Part shown: in pieces, positions 58,701 to 64,000 of the stretch
How the letters are laid out: each line of letters starts with the position of its first letter
Position numbering within the stretch: position 1 is the first letter of the stretch
Origin: an uncultured Eubacteriales bacterium
GTDB taxonomy: Bacteria; Bacillota; Clostridia; Oscillospirales; Oscillospiraceae
Assembly: GCA_900316255.1 (NCBI GenBank)
Contig: ONCI01000002.1
Location: 1-64,000 of the forward strand
Reading direction: 5' to 3'
DNA: 64,000 nucleotides
Position numbers and translations under genes: made by a program
Notes under the pieces: generated by a model
Told to the model about the DNA's origin: nothing
Databases searched by the model: none
Seen by the model: the letters and a program-made list of their open reading frames with translations, nothing else

Positions 58701-59511
58701 TGCGGTACACGCCGTCCAGATCCAGGAACTTGGCCGCGTTCAGCTGATCCCACACAGCGGCCACGTCGTCCGCGGTCATCAGCTTGACAGGAGTCTCGCG
58801 GGTCTCGTTCAGTTCATCGATGGCATACTCGAAAGCAGCCGGATCGAAGGACTTGTGCGCGATGTCAAGGCCGGTGTCCACGATGGCGATGGTGCTGCCT
58901 GCGCCGGTGTAGCCAAGATTCCAGGCCTCGGTGGCGCCGGTCATCTCGGTGGCGGTGGCGTTTTCTACTTCATCCGCATTGGGGAAGTAGCGCAGCTCGA
59001 TCACAACATCCTTAACGCCGATCACGTTGCGAACGGCCTCAATGGAGCCGTAGGGAACGTAGGCGGAAATGATGTTGCAGGCCAGGGTCAGGTTCCAGAC
59101 AACGTCCAGCTGGGCGCCGCCGAGAGCCTCTGCGGAGATCTTGCTGGCCATAGCCTGCTGCTCGGCCAGAAGGCCTGCGCGGTAGCCGCCAGCGCTGGCG
59201 GGTGCGTAGCCCGCGTCAAGAGCGGAAGCACCGTTCAGCACGATGGATACGCGGACGAGCTCATCGTCAGCGTAGGTGGGCTCTTCCTCTTCAACCGCCT
59301 GGTTGGCGAGTGGGAGCCGTTCGGAAATGATGTCGTTGTCGACCTTCTCAAAGGGAAGCTCGACACCGGAGCCGCCGGCTTCCTCGGCGATCTCTTCCGC
59401 GGGTTCGGCTGCTTCGTTCTCGTCATCGAGAGCAAAGCCCGCAGTTCCCAGGGAAAGGATCATCGCGATCGCCAGCAGCAAGGACAGGAAACTTTTCCAG
59501 GTCCTTCTCAT
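52780..59511 (-). CDS. giant secreted S8 (subtilisin-like) serine protease, 2243 aa
   Basis: Signal peptide (cleavage near residue 27), propeptide-like region (about 85-175), and S8 catalytic domain (about 190-735) with Asp212 (IAIVDTGLD), His297 (EHGSHVAG) and Ser658 (GMSGTSMASP), interrupted by a PA-type insert (about 470-580). Then a dockerin-like pair of calcium loops (DFNNDGVSNSADAQLLL and DLDGDGDVDTADAKI, about 829-880), strand-rich regions, an Ig-like Big_2 domain (about 1280-1362), a propeller-like segment (about 1365-1640), an acidic linker, a cohesin-like domain (about 1677-1800), two EFEGxTYTDVK repeats and a C-terminal ~290-residue domain. No LPxTG. AGGAGGAAAG ribosome site. Likely cell-surface or released proteinase. 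Confidence 0.93.
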   Translation of the reverse strand: MRRTWKSFLSLLLAIAMILSLGTAGFALDDENEAAEPAEEIAEEAGGSGVELPFEKVDNDIISERLPLANQAVEEEEPTYADDELVRVSIVLNGASALDAGYAPASAGGYRAGLLAEQQAMASKISAEALGGAQLDVVWNLTLACNIISAYVPYGSIEAVRNVIGVKDVVIELRYFPNADEVENATATEMTGATEAWNLGYTGAGSTIAIVDTGLDIAHKSFDPAAFEYAIDELNETRETPVKLMTADDVAAVWDQLNAAKFLDLDGVYRSAKVPFGANYVDQDYDITHDNDTQGEHGSHVAGIAAANKYVPGGNGFDKALETVMTQGEAPDAQLLIMKVFGKGGGAYDSDYMSAIEDAMTLGCDSVNLSLGSSVAGYTTNDTYAETLNKLTSFGLVWANSAGNNYSWSNDSTGANYLYADDVNFQTGGSPATYHNSLSVASVDNKGSVGYSLSASDGSEIFYSETSYGNAPIRSIAGEYDFIMLTRAGTEEEDFAALGSEILEGKIAVAWRGGSSFYVKANGGARNGAVATIIANNQAGVINMNLTGYEFTAPAVSITQNDGYLLMSLAEQKEANGIVYFEGKLTINDSLSVSNMGTPTSEFQNMSDFSSWGGNGALTMKPEITAPGGNIWSVWGSNKGSSAPTTAHDGYEGMSGTSMASPQVAGVNAVLKQYIRESGLAEKFPNLTERAIAQSLMMSTAMPLREEATGSYWSIMKQGAGLVDVNAAITARSLIQIVGLPGSAPASAYDSIADGKVKVELGEVDSGFATSFTVSNITDEAMSLYLNGELFTQWINSGVFRTQYTVPVYANFSWTVNGEEYAPADLGLDFNNDGVSNSADAQLLLDWCADDSTEIFNLQDADLDGDGDVDTADAKIAFETLNGASIQLAAGETAVITAYVNYDMSEYDAINGNYVEGFLFVREGESADGALGIEHSIPVFGFNGRFSDATMFDRGSRLEYMYGFGDGDEEEGWYPYMYYADPAAGGLGEDALDQETFLVKYAGDSGTYYFGGNPLIDDETYHPERNALNAADVLYGARFTQIRNSGASRFYVTDKYDREVKGSEMLGGPGYAVYYYRNQATWQQTTTSPAFNYVPRNVKEGDELTAHYQLALEYYVEPDGSVRWEDLGEGSEISIPFVIDSTAPDIVKVYRDSSPAPEQDDYELPVNGQDAGVNEGEDAPVTDEPEEPVEEEAATDTLEIITHDNQYIAAVALFTDTGDLLGAAGAVEDTIRGKEVYYSFDLKAIFGEEDVYPYLLVQVYDYAANLSTYKVNLVDDLENAEVESVELNTNEATIIGTGSIRLTAIVRPWGIDDAVTWTSDNEAVAVVDDNGLVTGVAEGTAVITATSALDPTKSGSCEVTVKFIDKELSGIVWDENGAVWFSDFNLNSLPGYEKLNASNLRLPISSAAYDENGVLYAADLDSDELISNLYTVNTEDWSVEMIGGSSDVGYMDICQAPSLGENHMLAVYGTYVLIVDKTTGDYEGAFNFARYTGNAALVGIAYEEQYDHPSYGLTDWVFLVDTNGNLYNVGFLPYNGSYANFAPSNFGSLGYTCDLDYWQSLYYDGASLYWSCFNMASNKVDIIMVDDLYHDGSIYMTGSFADGVWPVGGLFENGINPYFGEIEQADHSDAAIDPNSVFLKEIQPITGRAPAPADLPDEEPIDEEEEGFIEPAEDEVGGTLSAVSVEAAPVTSEQQKVDTMAMVQISADELSYNGKIVIDFDPETATLISASSSAQFNGILNRSEDLGKYVLAWVDLDGIDADEPILTLIFDKDSQGTVTITTLEVNNESEPKEEMVKLNISEVLEPHDHAYDLIGWTWADDFSSAIAKFTCPVDGSTKSVEAVVTESIQEPTCTEAGLATYTAEAEFEGETYTDVKEAEIEAIGHDWGEPTWTWDGVKAAEASFVCKNDPTHITKLEAEISAESADGVITATATVEFEGQTYTDVKTSAVSVTVGGATLTIGDIFTVRLYIIPTEELLADEGAYVTMNDKQIALSKGQKKTSGNDTMYGFSYDIGFVKLNDDVTLKVFDGEGNELTLVKKSGEVLLDGYTYRAQNYIDKNASTSNEKLANLLKALNDVGSYAQTYFEYNTENIAPLMGDISGVTAQDVANYAVVTEVMNEDVIGYRGSTMLLQNELKIRQYYTLGDGVDASTLSFTLDGAAIKATVSGSTVSVETKNVPAKNFDKTYVFEVKDADGNVILRSQYSAYSYVNAVFEKAADNEALLNLAKALYVYGGAAKAYFGS

Positions 59512-59577
59512 GCTTCTTTCCTCCTTCTAAGATACTTTATATAAGGTGTCTCCACTTTATATACCTATTTCGCTAAA

Positions 59578-59829
59578 TTATTTGCGTGAAAAACGGGGCT
59601 TCGGCGGAAGCTCCGCCCTCCCCTCCGGCATGGCCAGCAGGACCTCCGGCAGGGCAGCCGTCTTCTCCAGCTCCGTCCCTGTCATCCAGAGGGACAGGAC
59701 CCGGGCGCTCTTCAGGATGCGCACAGGTCTGACCGGGCGATCCAGAAGCGCTTCCAGCTTCGGCAGAAACGCCTCGGGCTCGCAGCCTTCCTTCAGCTTC
59801 ACGCTGACACGGATCTTTTCAGGCAGCAC
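59578..59829 (-). CDS. 83-aa protein resembling a free-standing I9-type protease propeptide
   Basis: GTG start at 59829 with AAGGAG seven bases upstream. KIRVSVKLKEGCEPEAFLPK, then LSLWMTGTELEKTAALPEVL and a final RAELPPK follow the strand-helix-strand pattern of I9 subtilisin propeptides (xVxVxLKxG...ELExLAALPxVxxVEPDxxVEL). No signal peptide. It lies 66 bp upstream of the subtilase in the same operon. I infer a cytosolic inhibitor or folding helper for the protease; the resemblance is by pattern, not by alignment. Confidence 0.65.
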   Translation of the reverse strand: MLPEKIRVSVKLKEGCEPEAFLPKLEALLDRPVRPVRILKSARVLSLWMTGTELEKTAALPEVLLAMPEGRAELPPKPRFSRK

Positions 59830-59841
59830 GACAGTACTCCT

Positions 59842-60474
59842 TTATATGGTCCAGTTCCAGTCCAGCGCCTTTCCCTCGGAAACATAGGGCCAGTAAGCAT
59901 AGGCCACCAGCTTGCTGCGCACCACCTGTTCCCAGTCCAGATCCAGGGGGACCTCAAAGAGCTCGCAGAAGGAATACTGGGCCTCCTGGGCGCCGTCCTC
60001 GTCATCCGCGGCGGGAAGCAGGAAAGTCTCATAGACCCAGAGATACTCCCCTTCCAGCTCGTACTTCAGGAAGGCCAGCTGCCCTTCCATGCTCAGCCGG
60101 TCCAGTCCCTGCTCCCGACAGAAGAAGAAGCAGTTGGTCCAGCGCAGCTTGCTCCACTGGCACAGGCCGAAAAACTCCCGATCCCCGTCCACAGCCAGGG
60201 GATCAAAGGCGCTTTCCCGGTAGATGTTGGCCAGGACCGCCGCCACGGCGGAATCCGGAAGCTTCAGCTCCTGGCGCAGAAAGGCGGTGGCGATGCGGAC
60301 GTTTTCGTCCCGCTGCTCATCCGTCAGCTCCTCGCTTCTCGGCACGGCGTTCCAGAACAGCCGCTCCCACAGAGAGGCGGGCTCCGCATGGGCCGAGACG
60401 GGAAACAGGCCGCAGAGCAGCGCAAAGGCCAGCAGGAAAGCTGCCGTTTTCCGAAATGCGACCTGTGGATTCAC
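59842..60474 (-). CDS. secreted phage-tail-type lysozyme domain protein
   Basis: 210-aa protein with signal peptide (cleavage after about residue 31, SAHA). The domain DENVRIATAFLRQELKLPD, AAVLANIYRESAFDPLAVDGD and FFGLCQWSKLRW (about residues 58-112) matches the phage tail lysozyme-type (glucosaminidase-like) fold with catalytic Glu in YRESAF. Peptidoglycan hydrolysis outside the cell is inferred. First gene of the operon with the 83-aa protein (12 bp gap) and the subtilase. Confidence 0.82.
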   Translation of the reverse strand: MNPQVAFRKTAAFLLAFALLCGLFPVSAHAEPASLWERLFWNAVPRSEELTDEQRDENVRIATAFLRQELKLPDSAVAAVLANIYRESAFDPLAVDGDREFFGLCQWSKLRWTNCFFFCREQGLDRLSMEGQLAFLKYELEGEYLWVYETFLLPAADDEDGAQEAQYSFCELFEVPLDLDWEQVVRSKLVAYAYWPYVSEGKALDWNWTI

Positions 60475-60524
60475 CGCTTTTCTCCCTTTCTGCTCCCTGC
60501 GTACAATGCGCCCGCAATACTAGT

Positions 60525-60564
60525 TTACTTGTGTAAGTATATCGTTTTCGGCCCTCTTTGTCAA
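60525..60564 (-). promoter_or_regulatory. promoter of the subtilase operon with an overlapping inverted repeat
   Basis: On the minus strand TTGACA (60559-60564) and TATACT (60536-60541), 17-bp spacing. TTAC-TTGT-GTAA (60525-60536) overlaps the -10 and start site, a possible repressor site. Transcription would start about 55 bp before the lysozyme gene. Confidence 0.75.
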
Positions 60565-60584
60565 CGAATTTTGGTCCGTCAAAA

Positions 60585-60620
60585 GAGGGAAGCCTCAGTC
60601 CTTCGACTGCGGCTTCCCTT
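60585..60620 (-). terminator. terminator of the dipeptidase gene
   Basis: GGGAAGCC-T-CAGTC / GACTG-C-GGCTTCCC stem with CTTC loop; minus-strand tail CTCTTTTG. Confidence 0.75.
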
Positions 60621-60692
60621 GTGAAAAATATACGAATCCGGAAAGATTTTCCTGGAAATATCTTGAAACCATTGTGGAAAATTCGCTTTCCC

Positions 60693-62078
60693 TCAATACT
60701 CAATTTTTTCCAGCTCGATCAGCGCCAGGATATAGACCTTCAGCGCCTCCAGCAAATAGGCCTTGCTGGCCGCCTCGTCCACGCCGTGAATAGGCCCAGC
60801 AAAATCCGGCATGGGCCGCTCGGGGTGCTCCGGCCCGAAGGAGACGGCGTTGGGGAAGTCCCGGGCGTAGGTGCCGCCGCCGATGGTATAGGGCCTGGCG
60901 TTTTCCCCGGTGACGGCGTTGTAGGCCTCGATGCAGACCTGCACGGAGGGATTGTCCAGGCTCATGTAGAAGGGCGCGGCATCCCGGTCCAGGGTGACCT
61001 CCGCCAGGTCTCCGGCCAGGCGACCGATCGTCTCCGCGATTTTGGCGCCGCTGGTATTGGTGGGATAACGGCTGTCCAGGGTCTGGAAGACCTTTCCGTC
61101 CTCCGTGCCGATGACGCCGCCGATGATGGTCAGCGGCTCAAAGAGGCCATCGTCCGCCTGGACGCCCAGGCCCCTGCCCCGCCAGTCGCTGTGCAGCTTC
61201 TGCAGAAGCTCCAGCATGCGCCGCTCGTTCTCGTCGCCCACACCGTTTGCCAGCAGATAGTCCACCAGCACGCCGATGGCGTTCACCGTGCCCTCGGGCA
61301 GGGAGGCGTGGCCGCCCAGCCCCTCGCTGCGGACCCGCCAGAGCCCCGGCTCCTGCTGCTCCACGGTGATGCGCTCCGCGTTTTCCAGGTGCTCCGCCTC
61401 CACCAGGGCTTCCGCCTTGTCGGGGATGGCGTTGGCCACGATGCCGCCGCGGATCTCCCGGATCCGGTTCAGCGGCTGCCGGAAGAGGATCCGGCCGTGG
61501 TAGATGCCCTTCTCCCCGTTGCAGAGGGGGAAGTTGGCGTCGGGGCTGAAGCAGAAGAGAGGCGCGGGGTAATTGGCAAGATAGTATTCCACGTCGCCCA
61601 TGCCGGTCTCCTCGTTGGCACCCAACAGGGCGCGGATCGGATATTTCAGCGGGATGTTCCGCTCCTTCAGGTACTTGAGGGCATAGAGGCAGAGGACGCT
61701 GGGGCCCTTGTCGTCCAGAACGCCGCGGCCAATGATCCAGCCCTCCCGCTCCCGCATGGTGAAGGGGTCATGGGACCAGCCCTCGCCGGTGGGGACCACA
61801 TCCAGGTGGGTGATAGTGGCGAGATACCGGTCCTCCGGTCCCTCGCCCAGCTGGGCATAGCCGATCTTGTCGGCGCAGTTCACGCTCATGAGTCCCAGCT
61901 CCCGGGCGATCTCCAGGCCCTTCTCCAGCGCCGCCTTGGGGCCCGGTCCGAAGGGCGCGCCCTCCTCGGGCTCCCCTTCCACGCTGTTGATGGCCACGAG
62001 TCTCGCGATATCCCGGAAAATGGCCGCTTCGTTTTCCTCGGCAAAGAGATCCAGATCCCGCCGCAGTTCTTCGTTCAT
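60693..62078 (-). CDS. M20 family dipeptidase (PepV/Sapep type)
   Basis: 461-aa dinuclear zinc peptidase. Metal ligands in order: THLDVVPTGEGW (about residues 91-102), GRGVLDDKGPS (about 118-128), LLGANEETGMGD (about 153-164), FSPDANFPL (about 178) and a C-terminal His in GPIHGVDE (about 430). The lid domain (about 190-330) is typical. Cytosolic, cleaves dipeptides. It is followed on the same strand by a terminator; plsY lies 42 bp upstream. Confidence 0.93.
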   Translation of the reverse strand: MNEELRRDLDLFAEENEAAIFRDIARLVAINSVEGEPEEGAPFGPGPKAALEKGLEIARELGLMSVNCADKIGYAQLGEGPEDRYLATITHLDVVPTGEGWSHDPFTMREREGWIIGRGVLDDKGPSVLCLYALKYLKERNIPLKYPIRALLGANEETGMGDVEYYLANYPAPLFCFSPDANFPLCNGEKGIYHGRILFRQPLNRIREIRGGIVANAIPDKAEALVEAEHLENAERITVEQQEPGLWRVRSEGLGGHASLPEGTVNAIGVLVDYLLANGVGDENERRMLELLQKLHSDWRGRGLGVQADDGLFEPLTIIGGVIGTEDGKVFQTLDSRYPTNTSGAKIAETIGRLAGDLAEVTLDRDAAPFYMSLDNPSVQVCIEAYNAVTGENARPYTIGGGTYARDFPNAVSFGPEHPERPMPDFAGPIHGVDEAASKAYLLEALKVYILALIELEKIEY

Positions 62079-62120
62079 AGTCCGCTCCTCTTAATTATGT
62101 AGTAGTTGACAGGCAGAAGC

Positions 62121-62738
62121 TTATTTCTTCTTCAGCTTGTCCGCATCGGCAGCCTTGAAGTCCGGCTCGGTCCCCTTGCTCAGGCGGTCGATATTGGTGC
62201 GATGCTGGAAAATGGCAAGGCACATGGCCACGATGGCCAGCACCAGCTTTGGTGTGCTCACGCGAAAAACGATGGCGAAGACGGTGATGGCCACCGCCGC
62301 GGCCAGGGAGCCCAGGGAGACCTTCTTCGTGAGAAAGGCCACGATCAGGAAGGTGGCGATGATGCAGAGGAAGACCCGCCAGTCGATCATCAGGCCCAGA
62401 GCCGCACCCACGGAGATGCCCTTGCCGCCCTTGAAATTGTGAAACACCGGGAAGCAGTGGCCGAGCATGCAGCTGAGGCCGCCGATGGCAAGGCCCAGGT
62501 CCCCCAGCAGGTAGGATCCCAGCCAGGTGGCCAGGATGGTCTTCAGCATGTCGCCCCCCAGAGTGAGAAAGCCCATGCCCAGGCCGTAGACTCTCGCCAT
62601 ATTGGTGGCGCCGGCGTTGCCGCTGCCCTTGCTGCGCACATCCTCCCCCAGCGCGGTGCGGGAGAGAAAGATCGAAGCGCTCAGCGAACCCAGCAGATAC
62701 CCCGCGACGACGACGAGCGCGTACTTCCAAATATCCAT
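62121..62738 (-). CDS. plsY: acyl-phosphate:glycerol-3-phosphate acyltransferase PlsY
   Basis: 205-aa five-helix membrane enzyme that starts phosphatidic acid synthesis. The three active-site loops are visible: GSLSASIFLSRTALGEDVRSKGSGNAGATNMAR over residues about 17-49, CMLGHCFPVFHNFKGGKGISVGAALGL over about 91-117, and VAFRVSTPKLV-type third loop. The C-terminus is a short charged tail. Normal length. Confidence 0.96.
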   Translation of the reverse strand: MDIWKYALVVVAGYLLGSLSASIFLSRTALGEDVRSKGSGNAGATNMARVYGLGMGFLTLGGDMLKTILATWLGSYLLGDLGLAIGGLSCMLGHCFPVFHNFKGGKGISVGAALGLMIDWRVFLCIIATFLIVAFLTKKVSLGSLAAAVAITVFAIVFRVSTPKLVLAIVAMCLAIFQHRTNIDRLSKGTEPDFKAADADKLKKK

Positions 62739-62872
62739 GACACACTCCCTCGAAGGTTGCTTCCTTCCAACAGGATCGGCGCTTTCGTATGGATCCGAAA
62801 AGCGCCTTTGGCGTCATTATACCCTCCTCCACCCCACTTTTCAAGGGAAGGGCTTGTCAGTTTTCAGATTAT

Positions 62873-63532
62873 TCACCACTTCCCGGAAAGGAGTGCGTCC
62901 GGCGCAAAGAAGGTCCAGGGCTCTGCCGACGGGGGCTGCAGAGAAAAGGTCAGCCGCTCGCCGCTTTCCGGGTGGGTGAAGGCGAGGTAACAGGACCAGA
63001 GGGCCAGGGGCCAGGGGTCCTCCCGGGTGTCGTACTTCCGCTCTCCCGCAAGAGGCCAGCCGTGGGAGGCAAACTGGCAGCGGATCTGGTGGCTGCGCCC
63101 GGTGTGCAGGCGCACCCGCACCAGGCTCAGTCCCTCGGCCGTGTCCAGGCGGCGGAAGTCCAGCAGGGCCTCCTGCACGTCTTTGCCCGGGGTCTCCACC
63201 ACAAAGCTCATCTTCCTGGCCTTGTCCCGCCACATCAGGTCCCGCAGGCTGCCTTTCTCCGGGGTCAGGCCGTGGACCGCCGCCAGATACTCCTTTTCAA
63301 ACTGTCCCTCCCGGATCTGGCGGGAGAGCTCCGACGCCGCCGCGGCGCTGCAGCCCAGCACCATCAGGCCGCCCACCACCCGGTCCAGCCGGTGCACCGT
63401 GCGCAGCTCCGCCTTTTCATCGCCCAGAAGCTGCCGCAGGGCCTCCGGCACGCCGCCGGGCTCGTCCGTGGAGAGCAGGCCCGGGTCCTTGCGGCAGACC
63501 AGAACCGACTTATCCCGGTAGAGGATCTCCAT
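62873..63532 (-). CDS. RluA family pseudouridine synthase
   Basis: 219-aa RNA pseudouridine synthase without an S4 domain. Catalytic Asp in TVHRLDRVVGGLMVL (about residues 42-56), the K/R motif EKEYLAAVHG (about 80-89) and the tail motif HTGRSHQIRCQFASHGWPLAG (split, about 143-163). The short form acts on rRNA or tRNA; target not resolved. Shares a divergent promoter region with the methyltransferase at 63651. The 134 bp downstream (62739-62872) hold only a GGCGCTTTCG hairpin. Confidence 0.93.
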   Translation of the reverse strand: MEILYRDKSVLVCRKDPGLLSTDEPGGVPEALRQLLGDEKAELRTVHRLDRVVGGLMVLGCSAAAASELSRQIREGQFEKEYLAAVHGLTPEKGSLRDLMWRDKARKMSFVVETPGKDVQEALLDFRRLDTAEGLSLVRVRLHTGRSHQIRCQFASHGWPLAGERKYDTREDPWPLALWSCYLAFTHPESGERLTFSLQPPSAEPWTFFAPDALLSGKW

Positions 63533-63558
63533 CTTCTTTCCTCCCGAAACTGTTTTTC

Positions 63559-63614
63559 TCTATACTAACACAGTCTTCTCCCTTTGCAAACCGGAAATTC
63601 CGTGCTATTATAAT
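63559..63614. promoter_or_regulatory. divergent promoters sharing a self-complementary -35
   Basis: TTGCAA at 63584-63589 reads the same on both strands. Rightward, TATAAT is at 63609-63614; leftward, TATAGA is at 63559-63564; both are 19 bp away. The two promoters would compete for polymerase. Confidence 0.5.
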
Positions 63615-63650
63615 ATGAAAGATTATGATTTGCCAGGAGGTTCGGCGCGA

Positions 63651-64000
63651 ATGGAAGCTGTCTTTTCGCCCCCCTGCCCCTACTATAAGAAATGCGGCGG
63701 CTGCCAGCTGCAGAAGCTGCCCTATGAAGAGCAGCTGAGGCGGAAGAACGGACGCTGCATCGCCCTGCTGGGAGAGTTTTGCCATGTGGAGCCCATCCTG
63801 GGCATGGAGGAGCCCTTCCGCTACCGCAACAAGGTCCACGCGGCCTTCGCGCTGGACAATCGGCGTCGGCCCACCTGCGGCATCTATCAGCCCGGGAGCC
63901 ACGCCATCGTCCCGGTGGAGGACTGCCTCATCGAGGACGCGGCCTGCGACGCTGTGATCCGCACGATCCGGGACATGCTTCCCGCCTTCAAGATCAAGGT
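63651..64000 (+). CDS. RlmD/RumA-type 23S rRNA (uracil-C5)-methyltransferase, 5' part
   Basis: At least 116 codons are visible before the window ends. The N-terminal iron-sulfur cluster motif CPYYKKCGGCQLQ (residues 9-21) is followed by KLPYEEQLRRKNGR and FRYRNKVHAAFA, hallmarks of the RlmD/TrmA family. No TRAM domain precedes the cluster, as in many Firmicute paralogues. AGGAGG lies ten bases before the ATG. Confidence 0.92.
   Translation, partial: MEAVFSPPCPYYKKCGGCQLQKLPYEEQLRRKNGRCIALLGEFCHVEPILGMEEPFRYRNKVHAAFALDNRRRPTCGIYQPGSHAIVPVEDCLIEDAACDAVIRTIRDMLPAFKIK

Noticed and set aside
53776..59544. A 1922-codon open frame on the plus strand opposite the subtilase gene
   Set aside because: It is a codon-bias shadow: GC-rich third positions in the real gene remove stops from the opposite strand. 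No ribosome site, no recognisable domains, low-complexity composition.

Overview
The window looks like a chromosome segment of a GC-rich, Gram-positive, endospore-lineage Clostridia member, most likely Oscillospiraceae/Ruminococcaceae from a gut habitat. The reasons are the order tig-clpP-clpX-lon-engB, the scpA-scpB-DUF2953-ytfJ-dacB cluster, a SpoIVFB-like protease, a DUF1540 protein, DUF4342, DUF4363 and DUF4364 proteins, a TIGR03960/TIGR03936 radical-SAM pair, an orphan 2-hydroxyacyl-CoA dehydratase pair, and strict AGGAGG-type ribosome sites with sigma-A promoters almost always spaced 17 bp. Taxonomy is inferred from gene content only.

Layout. 1-5 kb: wall/sporulation/chromosome-segregation cluster (dacB partial, ytfJ, DUF2953, scpB, scpA, M50 protease) and a divergent metallo-beta-lactamase-fold hydrolase. 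5-15.3 kb: protein quality control (engB, lon, clpX, clpP, tig), a phosphoesterase, DUF1540, then yraN-rnhB-rbgA-lepB. 15.3-20.4 kb: a repeat-rich gap, an unusual AT-richer membrane protein, a glycosyltransferase, a membrane-anchored esterase and DUF4342. 20.5-25.8 kb: two ECF sigma/anti-sigma-like modules, the second with a 720-aa lipoprotein combining a propeller-like half and a solute-binding half. 26-33.7 kb: surface polysaccharide genes, rplS, the radical SAM pair and a SpoIVFB-like protease. 33.8-34.8 kb: repeats and tRNA-Pro. 34.8-39.5 kb: dehydratase pair plus small membrane protein, L,D-transpeptidase, TspO. 39.8-44.6 kb: a degenerate phosphatase-like protein and an SPFH/TPM/zinc-ribbon membrane-stress cassette resembling ydjGHI. 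44.9-52.5 kb: tRNA-Gly, thiamine diphosphokinase with a damaged 5' end, DUF4364, EFR1 ferredoxin, DUF421/DUF4363, nrdR, a 2-hydroxyacid dehydrogenase and a 40-aa peptide gene. 52.8-60.5 kb: a giant secreted subtilase operon. 60.7-64 kb: M20 dipeptidase, plsY, an RluA-type synthase and the start of an RlmD-type methyltransferase.

The most unusual parts are: (i) the subtilase operon, where a secreted lysozyme-like protein and an 83-aa protein resembling a free-standing I9 propeptide without a signal peptide precede a 2243-aa S8 protease, with a convergently transcribed-looking but same-strand 40-aa/122-aa pair downstream; (ii) both tRNA genes being followed by a terminator and then an inverted copy of their own 3' end; (iii) 14-bp-period arrays of TTATGTTAAC at three separate loci; (iv) a family of ~150-bp palindromic elements whose end hairpins show compensatory base changes; and (v) a histidine-phosphatase-like protein that has lost its catalytic residues and gained a cysteine cluster. 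Promoters, terminators and starts are read by eye; no database search was possible.
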